From an uncultured Dialister sp. (GTDB lineage: Bacteria; Bacillota; Negativicutes; Veillonellales; Dialisteraceae), in contig NZ_CAAFRZ010000089.1 of NCBI RefSeq assembly GCF_900765565.1, positions 1 to 9,513 of the forward strand: DNA of 9,513 nucleotides, read 5' to 3'. Both the position numbers and the translations under genes were made by a program. Positions 1 to 6,200 of the stretch are shown in pieces (position 1 is the stretch's first letter; the number at the start of each line of letters is the position of its first letter). The notes under the pieces are model-generated. The model searched no databases and was not told where the DNA came from. It saw nothing but the letters and a program-made list of their open reading frames with translations.

Positions 1-107
1 AACCCCGAAAAAAATTAGATTTTCCAGGGGCTTTATAAAGTTACCCCAAAAGTAAGCTTGTTGTCGGGAGCTTATGTTTCAAGCTTCTCAGACCTCAAAT
101 CTCAATT
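1..107. other. Left edge of the window, no gene seen
   Basis: I see no coding region here. The stretch is AT-rich and lies downstream of the minus-strand NIF3-like gene. A run of seven T's on the minus strand (plus-strand A's near 10-16) sits after a weak CCCC/GGGG pairing, but the stem is too poor to call a terminator. The right end overlaps a short copy of the purine-rich heptad repeat. Confidence 0.5.
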
Positions 108-110
108 CTA
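90..110 (-). repeat. Short copy of the purine-rich heptad repeat
   Basis: Read on the minus strand this gives AGAATTGAG, then ATTTGAG, then GTC. It matches the start of the longer repeats at 2798 and 4551, with one heptad fewer. It overlaps the TAG stop of the NIF3-like gene. Its orientation relative to the genes is opposite to the other copies, which lie upstream of starts. It is short enough that chance similarity is possible. Confidence 0.35.
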
Positions 111-425
111 TTTTTTGAATTCCTCCAGCTTCACCACGTCCACCACCGGTTCTTCGTAGGGGTGGGCTTTTTTGATGGCTGCAATCACCCCTGCCAGATG
201 TTCCTCGTCCACCCGGCACTGGAGGATGTACTCCGCTGCCTCCGTCCGTTCTCCCACTTTTCCGTTGTAGGGGTGGGCGCCGTCCATGGTGATCCAGGAA
301 GACCGCACTTTCCACCAGGACATGCAGCCTTCATAATTTCCGATTTTACCGCCACCGGCTTTTTCGATGGCTTTCCTGACTTTCCGGAGCGCTTCCGGAG
401 GGAGATAGACCTGGATTTTGTACAT
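108..425 (-). CDS. Small NIF3/YqfO-like (PII-like fold) protein
   Basis: This encodes a 105-residue protein matching the small stand-alone form of the domain inserted in NIF3/YqfO proteins, whose fold resembles PII and CutA. Visible hallmarks are the N-terminal IQVYLPPEALRKVRKAI strand and helix, GGGKIGNYEGC (24-34), GAHPYNGKVGERTEAAEY (49-66) and the signature HPYEEP (88-93). The last is diagnostic of the family. The molecular role is not established; NIF3 proteins bind metal, and this domain alone is uncharacterised. The frame stays open to 494, but I start at 425 because AAAGGAG lies 7-8 bases before this ATG and the family begins with MYKI-like residues. The extra 23 codons would run into an inverted repeat. 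The gene lies 256 bases downstream of the peptidase gene, beyond that inverted repeat, so co-transcription is uncertain. Confidence 0.85.
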   Translation of the reverse strand: MYKIQVYLPPEALRKVRKAIEKAGGGKIGNYEGCMSWWKVRSSWITMDGAHPYNGKVGERTEAAEYILQCRVDEEHLAGVIAAIKKAHPYEEPVVDVVKLEEFKK

Positions 426-458
426 GATGGACTCCTTTCGTAGGAAATGTGTGGGCTG

Positions 459-652
459 GCGGTTTTGTATGCTTACGGATAGAGTCACTAGCACGGGGCA
501 GCTAGCCTCTAGCTTCTAGCTGTTAGGAAAGCTGGCCTGCCTGCGGCGCTTTCTACTCAAAATGATACATGCCGTAGGCTGTAGAGCCTTCCTAGAAGCT
601 AACAGCTAGAAGCCCCGTGCCAGTGACTCAGGCCATAAGCATACAAAACCGC
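459..652. repeat. Long imperfect inverted repeat, MITE-like, copy 1
   Basis: The outermost 17 bases (459-475, GCGGTTTTGTATGCTTA) are repeated exactly as reverse complement at 636-652. Inside, AGTCACT and GCACGGGG pair with their complements around 612-628. Further in, TTCTAGCTGTTAG near 514-526 pairs with the complementary tract near 600-612. The centre (568-586) carries a 19-base sequence found inverted at 1893-1911 in the second copy. Transcribed, it would form a stem of several tens of pairs. It fills most of the gap between the peptidase and NIF3-like genes. It has no coding capacity and no obvious target-site duplication. Confidence 0.75.
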
Positions 653-681
653 AGCTGCCCTCGATCTCGGTCTCCATCTCA

Positions 682-1743
682 CTACTCCTTCTTATAGTCC
701 TCCTCAATCACCAGAGAGGCGCTGCCGTCTTCTTCGGCATGGAGGGAGGCCTTTACCCCCAGGGGGAGGAAGAGGTTATCCGGACCGTGGCCGATGGGAA
801 GGCCTTCAATCACCGGTTTCCCCGAGAGCTTGGCATAGTGGGCGAGGACGTCGTGGATGGAAAATTCCCCGTTTTCCGGGGAGGCGCCGTAGAAATCGCC
901 GTAGGCGATGGCGGAAACCCGGGAGAGGAGGCCATTCTGGTAAAGCTGCTGCATCATCCGGTCCACCCGGTAAGGATCTTCTCCCGTATCCTCCAGTACC
1001 AGGATGGCACCATCTCCCTTGAGACCGTAGGGGGTGCCGCAGAGGGAAGCCAGCACCGACAGGTTGCCCCCTTCCAGGATACCCTCCGCATCGCCGGGGG
1101 CGAGGGCCTTCAGTTTCCTTCCGGCGGGGATCCGGATTTCTCCCTTCGGCAGGCTGCCGGACAGGCCGTTTTCGAAATTGTAGAGGGTGAAAGCGGTGTA
1201 ATTGTAATCCTTGAAGCTGGACAGCATGGGACCATGGATGGTGACGATGCCGCTCTTCTGGCCGATGGCCGTGTGGAGGGCGGTAATATCGGAAAAGCCG
1301 ATGAGCATTTTCGGATGTTTTGCAATCATCTTGTAGTCCAGCTTGTCCAGGAGCCGGGCGGAGCCGTAGCCGCCCCGAAGAGAGACGATGGCCTTGATGC
1401 TGTCATCCTGGAAGAAATCATTGATATCCTTCGCCCGTTCCTCGTCACTGCCGGCCAGGAAACCATAATCATCGGTTACCGAAGGGGCCAGTTTCACCTT
1501 GTATCCCAGGGACTCCAGAAGCTCGATGGACCGGTTGTAGTCCGTCATGCCCCCGTGGGCCGCCGGGGCCAGGACGCCGATGGTGTCCCCCTCATGGAGG
1601 GCCATCACCTTTTCCCGGGATGATTCTGCCTTCCCGCTGTCCCTGCCGAAGAGGAAATGAAAGGCTCCCACCACCAGCACCACCACCAGCACCGGCAGGA
1701 TGTAGAGCTCATATTTTTTAAACCATTGATAGAATCTATACAT
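682..1743 (-). CDS. Membrane-anchored S66 family LD-carboxypeptidase / MccF-like peptidase
   Basis: This 353-residue protein belongs to peptidase family S66, which contains the murein-recycling LD-carboxypeptidase LdcA and the microcin C immunity peptidase MccF. The body begins at GDTIGVLAPAA (52-62). A conserved LRGGYGSARLL lies at 122-132. The expected catalytic Ser is S151 in IGFSD, the Glu is E251 in VLEDTGEDPYRVDR, and the His is H319 in GLPIGHGPDN, so the Ser-Glu-His triad looks intact. Unlike cytosolic LdcA, residues 1-10 are basic and 14-32 form a hydrophobic helix followed by a charged linker. This predicts an N-in membrane anchor with the catalytic domain outside the membrane. Lipid attachment is not indicated (no lipobox Cys). 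The start at 1743 has AGGAAG about 8 bases upstream. The substrate, peptidoglycan tetrapeptide or a peptide-nucleotide toxin, cannot be told from sequence. Confidence 0.88.
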   Translation of the reverse strand: MYRFYQWFKKYELYILPVLVVVLVVGAFHFLFGRDSGKAESSREKVMALHEGDTIGVLAPAAHGGMTDYNRSIELLESLGYKVKLAPSVTDDYGFLAGSDEERAKDINDFFQDDSIKAIVSLRGGYGSARLLDKLDYKMIAKHPKMLIGFSDITALHTAIGQKSGIVTIHGPMLSSFKDYNYTAFTLYNFENGLSGSLPKGEIRIPAGRKLKALAPGDAEGILEGGNLSVLASLCGTPYGLKGDGAILVLEDTGEDPYRVDRMMQQLYQNGLLSRVSAIAYGDFYGASPENGEFSIHDVLAHYAKLSGKPVIEGLPIGHGPDNLFLPLGVKASLHAEEDGSASLVIEEDYKKE

Positions 1744-1766
1744 GTCAAAGACTTCCTATGAATTAA

Positions 1767-1797
1767 AGTATAAAGTACGTTTAAGCGCCAATGACAA
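1767..1797 (-). promoter_or_regulatory. Possible promoter for the S66 peptidase gene
   Basis: On the minus strand TTGTCA (1797-1792) and TATACT (1772-1767) are separated by 19 bases, with the -10 box 24 bases before the ATG. The long spacer weakens the call. A second candidate in the same stretch is TGC-TATACT (extended -10) at 1802-1797. Either would give a short leader containing the ribosome binding site. Confidence 0.35.
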
Positions 1798-1829
1798 GTA
1801 TAGCACGGAATGGGGAAGGGGTGTAGGGG

Positions 1830-2115
1830 TGCTTATGGGTAGAGTCACTTGGGGCGGGGCTGCTAGCTCCTAGTTGTTAGCAGTTAGGAGATCTCTACAG
1901 CCTACGGCATGAACTGTTAGCGCAAACAGCAGGATGAAAAGTGCCGCAGGCTGACCAGCTTTCCTAAAAGCTGGAAGCTAAAAGCTAGAAGCCCCCACCC
2001 GTTCACACGACGCCCAACCACACAGGCGCCGCAGGCTGATCGGCTTTCCTGGAAGCTAACAGCTAATAGCTAACAGCCCCATGCCAGCCGACTCTGCCCA
2101 TCAGCATGCAAAACT
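1830..2115. repeat. CTAG-rich inverted-repeat element, copy 2
   Basis: The left end (TGCTTATGGGTAGAGTCACT) resembles 470-489 of copy 1. The right end near 2092-2115 (GACTCTGCCCATCAGCATGC) is its imperfect reverse complement and resembles 623-645. Between them lie repeats of CTAG/TTAG words. The exact 19-base sequence at 1893-1911 is the reverse complement of 568-586. An internal direct duplication is visible: GCCGCAGGCTGA followed by GCTTTCCT and AAGCTAA words appears at about 1941-1996 and again at about 2029-2082. It occupies nearly all of the 375-base gap between the HAD gene and the peptidase gene. No open frame of interest was seen inside. Confidence 0.65.
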
Positions 2116-2118
2116 ACG

Positions 2119-2775
2119 TCATCCATTCTCATTTCTCTCAAAAAACTCTTTTGCCGCAAGAAGACTTTCAAAAATGGCAAAACACTTTTCCCTCATTTCC
2201 CCGGTTACGGGCATGAGATCCGGCACCATGATGGGCTTCATGCCGGCGGCAAAAGCGGCGCGGATCCCGTTGGGACTGTCCTCGAACACATAGCACCGGG
2301 AGGGAGAAAGGCCCATCTTCCTTGCGGCCAGGAGGAAAATGTCCGGCGCCGGCTTTCCATGCTCCACTTCCTCCCCGCTGGCCAGGGCATGGAAACAGGA
2401 AGAAAGGCCGGTGACTGTAAGGTTAGCCCGGATCTGCCTCATGGGACTGCTGCTTCCTATGGAAATGGAGTATCCCTTTTCACGGAAGAAAGAGAGAATC
2501 TCCCGGCATCCCGGTTTTTCCGGAACCTTTGTGAGAAGCCGACGGGCCACCCGCTCCTTGCAGAGATACTGGATTTCCGTCCCGTCGGATACATGGTAGT
2601 ACCTCTCGATGATGCGGTTCATGGGATCCCCGCTGGTACCGCAGATTTCATATGCAAAGGACTTCGGAAGGGACAGGCCACGCTCCTGGGCTATCCGGTT
2701 CCATTCCTCCTGGAATACACTTTCCGTATCAAAGAGGGTACCGTCCATATCAAAAATAACACCTTGGGAATTCAT
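2119..2775 (-). CDS. HAD-superfamily phosphatase, beta-phosphoglucomutase-like
   Basis: This 218-residue protein is a subfamily IA haloacid dehalogenase hydrolase. Motif I is FDMDGTLFDTE with nucleophile D9 and acid/base D11. Motif II is the serine cluster SIGSSSP (105-111). Motif III is K141 in HGKPAPD. Motif IV is FEDSPNGIRAAFAAG (164-178), with E165 and D166 for Mg2+. The four-helix cap lies between residues 15 and about 85. The length and the GKPAPDIFL and EDSPNGI signatures match beta-phosphoglucomutase or sugar-phosphatase relatives. Whether it is a mutase or a phosphatase is open: the substrate cannot be assigned, and there is no sugar-utilisation gene nearby. The start has GAGGTGATTC immediately upstream, and the duplicated purine-rich leader begins 22 bases before it. 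The protein probably acts in the cytosol. Confidence 0.88.
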   Translation of the reverse strand: MNSQGVIFDMDGTLFDTESVFQEEWNRIAQERGLSLPKSFAYEICGTSGDPMNRIIERYYHVSDGTEIQYLCKERVARRLLTKVPEKPGCREILSFFREKGYSISIGSSSPMRQIRANLTVTGLSSCFHALASGEEVEHGKPAPDIFLLAARKMGLSPSRCYVFEDSPNGIRAAFAAGMKPIMVPDLMPVTGEMREKCFAIFESLLAAKEFFERNENG

Positions 2776-2797
2776 GAATCACCTCGTGGGAAAAAAC

Positions 2798-2890
2798 AGA
2801 ATTGAGAATTGAGTGAAGAGAATTGAGGTCCGGGGCCAAAGGCCCGGAAGTGAAGAGTGAAGAGAAAAGAGAGAAGAGTGAATCCGCCAC
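2798..2890 (-). repeat. Purine-rich leader repeat, upstream of the HAD gene
   Basis: A 93-base segment repeated at 4551-4643 with 89 identical positions. On the plus strand it is almost all purine and begins with seven-base units (AATTGAG, TGAAGAG, AATTGAG). It contains a small hairpin GGGCC-AAA-GGCCC and ends in GAAGAGTG-rich units. In the gene orientation it is a pyrimidine-rich tract lying 22 bases upstream of the HAD start codon, so it would form the mRNA leader. Confidence 0.85.
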
Positions 2891-2935
2891 AAACCCTGTC
2901 TCCCCCTTCGGGGTGGCAGCGAACACGAGTTGCAC

Positions 2936-2987
2936 CAGCGAACATGATTTGAAGGAGCGTTAGCGACGCACAAATCATTGTGAGTCG
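2936..2987. repeat. AGCGAACA hairpin repeat, copy 1
   Basis: The stem ATGATTTG (2944-2951) pairs with CAAATCAT (2971-2978), followed by a one-base bulge and two more pairs. The loop carries GGAGCG and GCGACGC. The whole 52 bases align with 9290-9340, where the two stem arms differ in a compensating way. A second copy at about 2997-3040 keeps GAAGGAGCG, ACGACGCACAAATCAT and GTGAGTCGCTTTCCC but not the left arm. Confidence 0.75.
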
Positions 2988-3124
2988 GTGACAGCCGTAG
3001 CGAAGGAGCGTTAACGACGCACAAATCATAGTGAGTCGCTTTCCCGCAGGGTGAGATGTCGCCGGATGCGACTGAAGGGGTGCATTTGCCGCGAAGCGGC
3101 CGATTTCCAGCCCCCACGGAAACC

Positions 3125-3159
3125 CGTCATTTCGACCGGTGGTAAGCGGAGAAATGACG
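3125..3159. repeat. Nine-base inverted repeat
   Basis: CGTCATTTC (3125-3133) and GAAATGACG (3151-3159) are perfect complements with a 17-base spacer. No T-run follows on either strand, so it is not a typical terminator. I did not find a second copy in the window. Confidence 0.6.
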
Positions 3160-3252
3160 CTGACAGTAAGAATCGCTAAAGCATAGAGGAGTGGAGAAAT
3201 CTTCCAGAAGTACGGGAATAGAGTTCTTTTAAAAGAGAAGGAAGCTGGAATG

Positions 3253-3337
3253 GCGGCGAAGCCGCTTAAGATCCAGGTCTAGGTCTAGATCTTAAGGGCC
3301 TTCGGCCCTGAACCTCAGCTCTCCGCCGCAAAGCGGC
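3253..3337 (-). other. Cluster of hairpins at the 3' end of pilC
   Basis: Four stem-loops follow one another: GCCGC-AAA-GCGGC (3325-3337, touching the pilC stop codon), AGGGCC-TTC-GGCCCT (3295-3309), CTTAAGATC paired with GATCTTAAG (3265-3273 with 3288-3296), and GCGGC-GAA-GCCGC (3253-3265). None is followed by a clear T-run on the minus strand. Any role in ending the pilC transcript would therefore be through RNA stability or factor-dependent termination. That role is inference; the stems are plain in the sequence. Confidence 0.55.
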
Positions 3338-4533
3338 TACCCTCCCATATGGCTTCCGGCGGCCTGGAATACCGGCAGCATGACGGAAAACACGAGAAAC
3401 GCCGTGACGGCGCCGGTGAAAATGAGGAGGGACGGCTCCAGGACAGCCCGGAACCGGTGCAGCTTCCGCTCCGTTTCCTGGGAAAGAATATCTCCTGCGT
3501 GCCGGAGGAATCGGGGCAGTTCCCCGCTTTCCATGCCCACCCGGCAGAGGTGGCACACCAGGGGAAAACCAAAGTTCCCTGCGCCCAGGGCCCTGTCAAA
3601 GGACTGCCCCTTTTCCAGTTCACCGATGACCTGGGACAGGGCCTTCGTGGCGGCTCGGTTATGGAGTACCTCCTTAACATCCCGGAGGGATTCCGAAAGG
3701 GTGCGGCCGCTCTCCAGAAGGGCGGAGAGGGTGGTGCAGAAGCGGATAAGCAGGATCCGGTGGTAGAACGCCCGATGGTACAGGAACCGGTCCAGCCTTT
3801 TTTTCCCTTCCTCCGTCAGGCAGAAAAGCGTCCCGCCCAGTACCAGGAGGAAAAGGATGGAAAAGAGGAGGACCCCATAGTCCCGAAGCCAGAGCCCCAG
3901 TGCCAGGGCGAAGGACGCCATCTTTGGCAGGGGAATGGACAGGGCTTCAAAGAGCAGGGCAAAGGAGGGGAGAATGAATGTAAGAATCACAAAGAAAAGG
4001 ACCAGGGAGAAAAGAGTGGTAAAAAGGGGATAGGCCAATGCCCGCTCCAGCTGCCGGATGAAACGGTCCTCCTTCTCGTAGTATTTTGAAATCCGATGGA
4101 GCTCCTCCGGCAGGGTGCCCGACAGTTCCCCCACCTGGAGAAGGGATATGAAGAAAGGCGGGAAACAGCGGACCCGGCGGAAACTGTCCCCGATGCCGTG
4201 GCCGGTGGAAATGGTCTTCCCTATATCGGAAAGCACCTTTCGCTCCTTCCGCCCCAACTGCTCCTCCAGAAGGGAAAGGGAGTCCGTCATGGTGAGCCCC
4301 GCATCCAGGAGAGCTGCCCATTCCTCTGCCAGGAGAGACAGCTTCCGGCGGGAAGAAAAGGGCCGTCCCCAGGAGAAGAGGGACTTTTCCTCCTTCTTTT
4401 CCTCCAGATGGATGAGATGGAGATCCCGGGCAAAAACCTCCCGGGCCGCCTCCATCCGGGACTCCGCCAGCAGCCGGTCCTCCACGAGAACCCCGCTTTC
4501 ATCGTAGGCCTTGTAAACGAATTCTTTCATCAT
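3337..4533 (-). CDS. pilC: Type IV pilus inner-membrane platform protein PilC (GspF family)
   Basis: This 398-residue protein has the layout of PilC/GspF, the membrane platform that couples the cytoplasmic ATPases to pilin assembly. A short N-terminal region (FVYKAYDESGVLVEDRLLAES, the usual 'Y.A.d..G...' start) leads to two homologous GspF domains, about 66-188 and 262-388. They carry the paired signatures VGELSGTLPEEL (134-145) and VGMESGELPRFL (332-343). Hydrophobic helices are at about 168-190, 220-240 and 366-388. Length is typical (about 400). The frame continues upstream to 4734, but those codons are repeat DNA. I start at 4533, where GAGGT precedes two adjacent ATGs; the second (4530) is equally possible. 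It is separated from pilT by about 660 bases of repeats. It probably works with the PilB and PilT encoded upstream. Confidence 0.92.
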   Translation of the reverse strand: MMKEFVYKAYDESGVLVEDRLLAESRMEAAREVFARDLHLIHLEEKKEEKSLFSWGRPFSSRRKLSLLAEEWAALLDAGLTMTDSLSLLEEQLGRKERKVLSDIGKTISTGHGIGDSFRRVRCFPPFFISLLQVGELSGTLPEELHRISKYYEKEDRFIRQLERALAYPLFTTLFSLVLFFVILTFILPSFALLFEALSIPLPKMASFALALGLWLRDYGVLLFSILFLLVLGGTLFCLTEEGKKRLDRFLYHRAFYHRILLIRFCTTLSALLESGRTLSESLRDVKEVLHNRAATKALSQVIGELEKGQSFDRALGAGNFGFPLVCHLCRVGMESGELPRFLRHAGDILSQETERKLHRFRAVLEPSLLIFTGAVTAFLVFSVMLPVFQAAGSHMGG

Positions 4534-4550
4534 CGGTACCTCGCTGGGGT

Positions 4551-4643
4551 AGAATTGAGAATTGAGTGAAGAGAATTGAGGTCCAGGGCCGAAGGCCCGG
4601 AAGTGAAGAGTGAAGAGAAAAGAGAGAAGAGTGGATTCGCCAC
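4551..4643 (-). repeat. Purine-rich leader repeat, upstream of pilC
   Basis: This is the second copy of the 93-base repeat at 2798-2890, with four substitutions. Two of these lie in or next to the small hairpin (GGGCC-GAA-GGCCC here). The copy lies 17 bases before the pilC start codon, in the same orientation and at nearly the same distance as the copy before the HAD gene. Confidence 0.85.
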
Positions 4644-4725
4644 TAAGCGGCTCAAGGAGTCTGATAGTCTGCCGTTTCCCGAGAAGTGACACTATCCGCA
4701 AAAACGCTCCCCCTTGGAGAAGGGG
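4634..4725. repeat. Degenerate partial copy of the pilT-pilC tandem repeat
   Basis: The stretch carries AAGCGGCTCAAGGAG, then GTGACACTATCC, then CGCTCCCCCTT. These are in the same order and spacing class as AGCAGCTTAAGGAG, GTGACACTATCC and GCGTTCCCCCTT of the unit at 4934. It lacks the TCCTGCATAGGA hairpin and the following inverted repeat, so it looks like an old, truncated unit. Confidence 0.5.
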
Positions 4726-4726
4726 G
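4700..4726 (-). terminator. Possible terminator or attenuator between pilT and pilC
   Basis: On the minus strand a seven-pair stem, CCCCCTT-CTCC-AAGGGGG (4726-4709), is followed after AGCG by five T's (4704-4700). The gap before the T-run and the short run make this a weak intrinsic terminator. If real, it would uncouple pilC from pilB-pilT. In the two full repeat units the corresponding stem is lost. Confidence 0.4.
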
Positions 4727-4933
4727 ACGGCCAAAGGCCGGGGGATGGATAGCCGCGAAGCGGCTTAAGAAGCCTGGCATCTGAAGTCTGACCGTCTGAC
4801 GTCTCCAGCAGAGTGACGCTATCCATCAAAGCGTTCCCCCTTAGAGATGAATGTCCTGCATAGGACATTCAAGTTTGGCGTAAATAAGGCGCTTAGCCTG
4901 CCCATTAAGGCGCCTTCCTTTTAAGCCAAACGG
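4726..4933. repeat. Tandem repeat unit 1 (208 bases)
   Basis: The unit starts with GACGGCCAAAGGCCGG, continues with GGATGGATAGCCGCGAAGCGGC, and then a GTCTGACCGTCTGACGTCTCC stretch. Next comes the TGAATGTCCT-GCAT-AGGACATTCA hairpin (4848-4871). It ends in a nested inverted repeat: GTTTGGC (4873-4879) pairs with GCCAAAC (4925-4931), and inside it AAGGCGC (4886-4892) pairs with GCGCCTT (4910-4916). Unit 2 follows directly with about ten substitutions and two small length differences. Confidence 0.9.
4848..4871. repeat. TCCT-GCAT-AGGA hairpin in tandem unit 1
   Basis: A perfect ten-pair stem, TGAATGTCCT with AGGACATTCA, closes a GCAT loop. The same loop and inner stem recur at 5057-5080 (identical) and 9459-9482 (with compensating stem changes). 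No T-run follows. Confidence 0.8.
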
Positions 4934-5144
4934 GACGGCTAAAGGCCGGGGGATGGATAGCCGCGAAGCAGCTTAAGGAGCCTGGCATCTGAAGTCTGAC
5001 CGTCTGACGTCTCCATCAACGTGACACTATCCATCAAAAGCGTTCCCCCTTAGAGATGAATGTCCTGCATAGGACATTCAAGTTTGGCATAAATAAGGCG
5101 CTTGGCCTGCCCATTAAGGCGCCTTCCTTTTAAGCCAAACGGGG
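4934..5144. repeat. Tandem repeat unit 2 (211 bases)
   Basis: This direct repeat of unit 1 has the same order of hairpins. The differences include GGCC to GGCT in the first mini-hairpin, one mismatch in GCCGCGAAGCAGC (4960-4972), and a small cluster near 5010-5025. The TGAATGTCCT hairpin at 5057-5080 and the downstream nested inverted repeat are kept. Confidence 0.9.
5057..5080. repeat. TCCT-GCAT-AGGA hairpin in tandem unit 2
   Basis: This copy is identical in sequence to the hairpin at 4848-4871: a ten-pair stem with a GCAT loop, inside the second tandem unit. Confidence 0.8.
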
Positions 5145-5184
5145 GACGGCCAAAGGCCGGGGGATGGATAGCCGCGAAGCGGCT
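5145..5184. repeat. Truncated third tandem repeat unit
   Basis: It holds only the first 40 bases of the unit: the CGGCC-AAA-GGCCG and GCCGC-GAA-GCGGC (5171-5183) mini-hairpins. It ends about 11 bases from the pilT stop codon. The truncation next to pilT suggests that the array grew or was cut back up to the gene boundary. Confidence 0.8.
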
Positions 5185-5194
5185 GTCCCTATCC

Positions 5195-6196
5195 TCACAA
5201 TTCCAGATACTTCATCATCCTCTCCCGTTCCCGTTCCGATATATTCCGGAGGCCATACACCGCCTGCTTCAGGGTACGCATCTGGTTCAGTCCCATTTCC
5301 ATGTACGAAGGGATCTGCTCTTCCTTTCCTTCCCGGATGAGGTGGGCAATGGCGGGGATGTTGGTGAGGATTTCCCGGATGAGCCAGGTGTCCTTCCCGT
5401 TTCGATAGAGCTGCTGGGCTGCCACGGACCGGAGATTTGCTGCCAGCAGGGCCCGGGCCTCTTCCTGCCGGTCCGCCGGGAAGGCGTGGATCATGCGGCC
5501 AATGGAGTCAGCGGCCCTGGTGTTGTGGAGGGTGCCCAGTACCAGGTGCCCCGTCTCTGCGGCGGTGAGGGCGGCGGATATGGTCTCTCCGTCCCGCATT
5601 TCACCGAGGGCAATGACATCAGGATCCTCCCGGAGGGCATCCCGGATGCCGGAGGCAAAGTCCGGCACGTCCATGCCCACTTCCCGCTGGTGCACCAGCG
5701 CTTTCCCAGAAGGAATTACATATTCCACCGGGTCTTCCAGTGTCACCACATGGCAGGGGCGATGGCTGGCGATGAGGGTGAGGATCCGGGCCATGGTGGT
5801 GCTCTTGCCGCTGCCGGAAGGTCCCGTCACCAGCACCAGGCCATGCTCCAGAGACGCCATTTTTTCCATCCATTCCCTGTCCGGGTCCTGGGAAATGGAG
5901 GACAGAGTGGGGAGGATGCGGATGGCGGAGACCATCTTGCCCAGGGAGTGGTACATGTGGATACGGAGGCGGCAGGTGCCGGTGGAAGCGCCGCTGTCAC
6001 AGGACCCACGGGTATCCCATTCCTTTCTCTTTCCGTCATCCAGGAAATGGTCTGCCAATTCTTCGAAAAGGGCAGCGTCCGCCGTTTCCCGGAGCTTTTT
6101 CAGGCTGCCCTGGGTCCGTATCATGACAGCCTCTCCTTCCGTGACGTGAATATCGGTCATGGAGGGGTACTGGCCAATCAGTGCATTGATATCCAT
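5195..6196 (-). CDS. pilT: Type IV pilus retraction ATPase PilT
   Basis: This 333-residue secretion-type ATPase is assigned to PilT, the hexameric motor that depolymerises pili in twitching. An N-terminal PAS-like region (1-105) contains DIHVTEG (15-21) and the usual AIRILP segment (91-96). The motor domain has Walker A GPSGSGKS (125-132), Asp box TLEDPVEY (152-159), QREVGMD (170-176), Walker B VIALGEMRD (194-202) and the His box with H217 and H224 (GHLVLGTLHN). The PilT-specific tail IAHLIREGKEEQIPSYM (283-299) separates it from PilB. It is a little shorter than most PilTs (about 345-370), mainly at the N terminus. TLHN replaces the more usual TLHT. The start at 6196 follows GGGGAGG by about 9 bases, inside the end of pilB. 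The two genes are 4 bases apart, so translation may be coupled. Confidence 0.94.
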   Translation of the reverse strand: MDINALIGQYPSMTDIHVTEGEAVMIRTQGSLKKLRETADAALFEELADHFLDDGKRKEWDTRGSCDSGASTGTCRLRIHMYHSLGKMVSAIRILPTLSSISQDPDREWMEKMASLEHGLVLVTGPSGSGKSTTMARILTLIASHRPCHVVTLEDPVEYVIPSGKALVHQREVGMDVPDFASGIRDALREDPDVIALGEMRDGETISAALTAAETGHLVLGTLHNTRAADSIGRMIHAFPADRQEEARALLAANLRSVAAQQLYRNGKDTWLIREILTNIPAIAHLIREGKEEQIPSYMEMGLNQMRTLKQAVYGLRNISERERERMMKYLEL

Positions 6197-6200
6197 ACCA

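Larger units (their letters stand above)
2891..3336. other. Hairpin-rich intergenic region between the HAD gene and pilC
   Basis: About 450 bases without a credible gene. In order it holds: a full AGCGAACA hairpin copy (2936-2987); a second, partial copy that lacks the left stem (about 2997-3040); the small hairpin GCCGC-GAA-GCGGC (3088-3100); a nine-base inverted repeat (3125-3159); and a cluster of hairpins just after the pilC stop (3253-3337). Open frames here are interrupted, repeat-derived and have no recognisable product. Confidence 0.6.

Noticed and set aside
1..40. Intrinsic terminator for the NIF3-like gene
   Set aside because: A T-run is present on the minus strand, but the preceding CCCC/GGGG pairing is only four base pairs with long unpaired AT sequence.
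739..1623. Long plus-strand open frame of 294 codons
   Set aside because: It lies wholly opposite the S66 peptidase gene, which has clear catalytic motifs. It arises from high GC at third positions.
459..2115. Insertion sequence with transposase
   Set aside because: The repeat elements have no open frame of transposase type; the genes between them are a peptidase and nothing else.
2750..3117. Three overlapping minus-strand open frames upstream of the HAD gene
   Set aside because: They are translations of the purine-rich repeat and the AGCGAACA hairpins. The peptide LLSFLFTLHFRAFGPGPQFS also appears upstream of pilC only because the DNA repeat is the same.
4534..4734. 67-codon N-terminal extension of PilC
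   Set aside because: It is encoded by the duplicated leader and tandem-repeat DNA. The GAGGT site and the family start agree with 4533 or 4530.
4726..5184. CRISPR array
   Set aside because: The repeats are about 210 bases long and directly adjacent, without unique spacers, and no cas genes are present.
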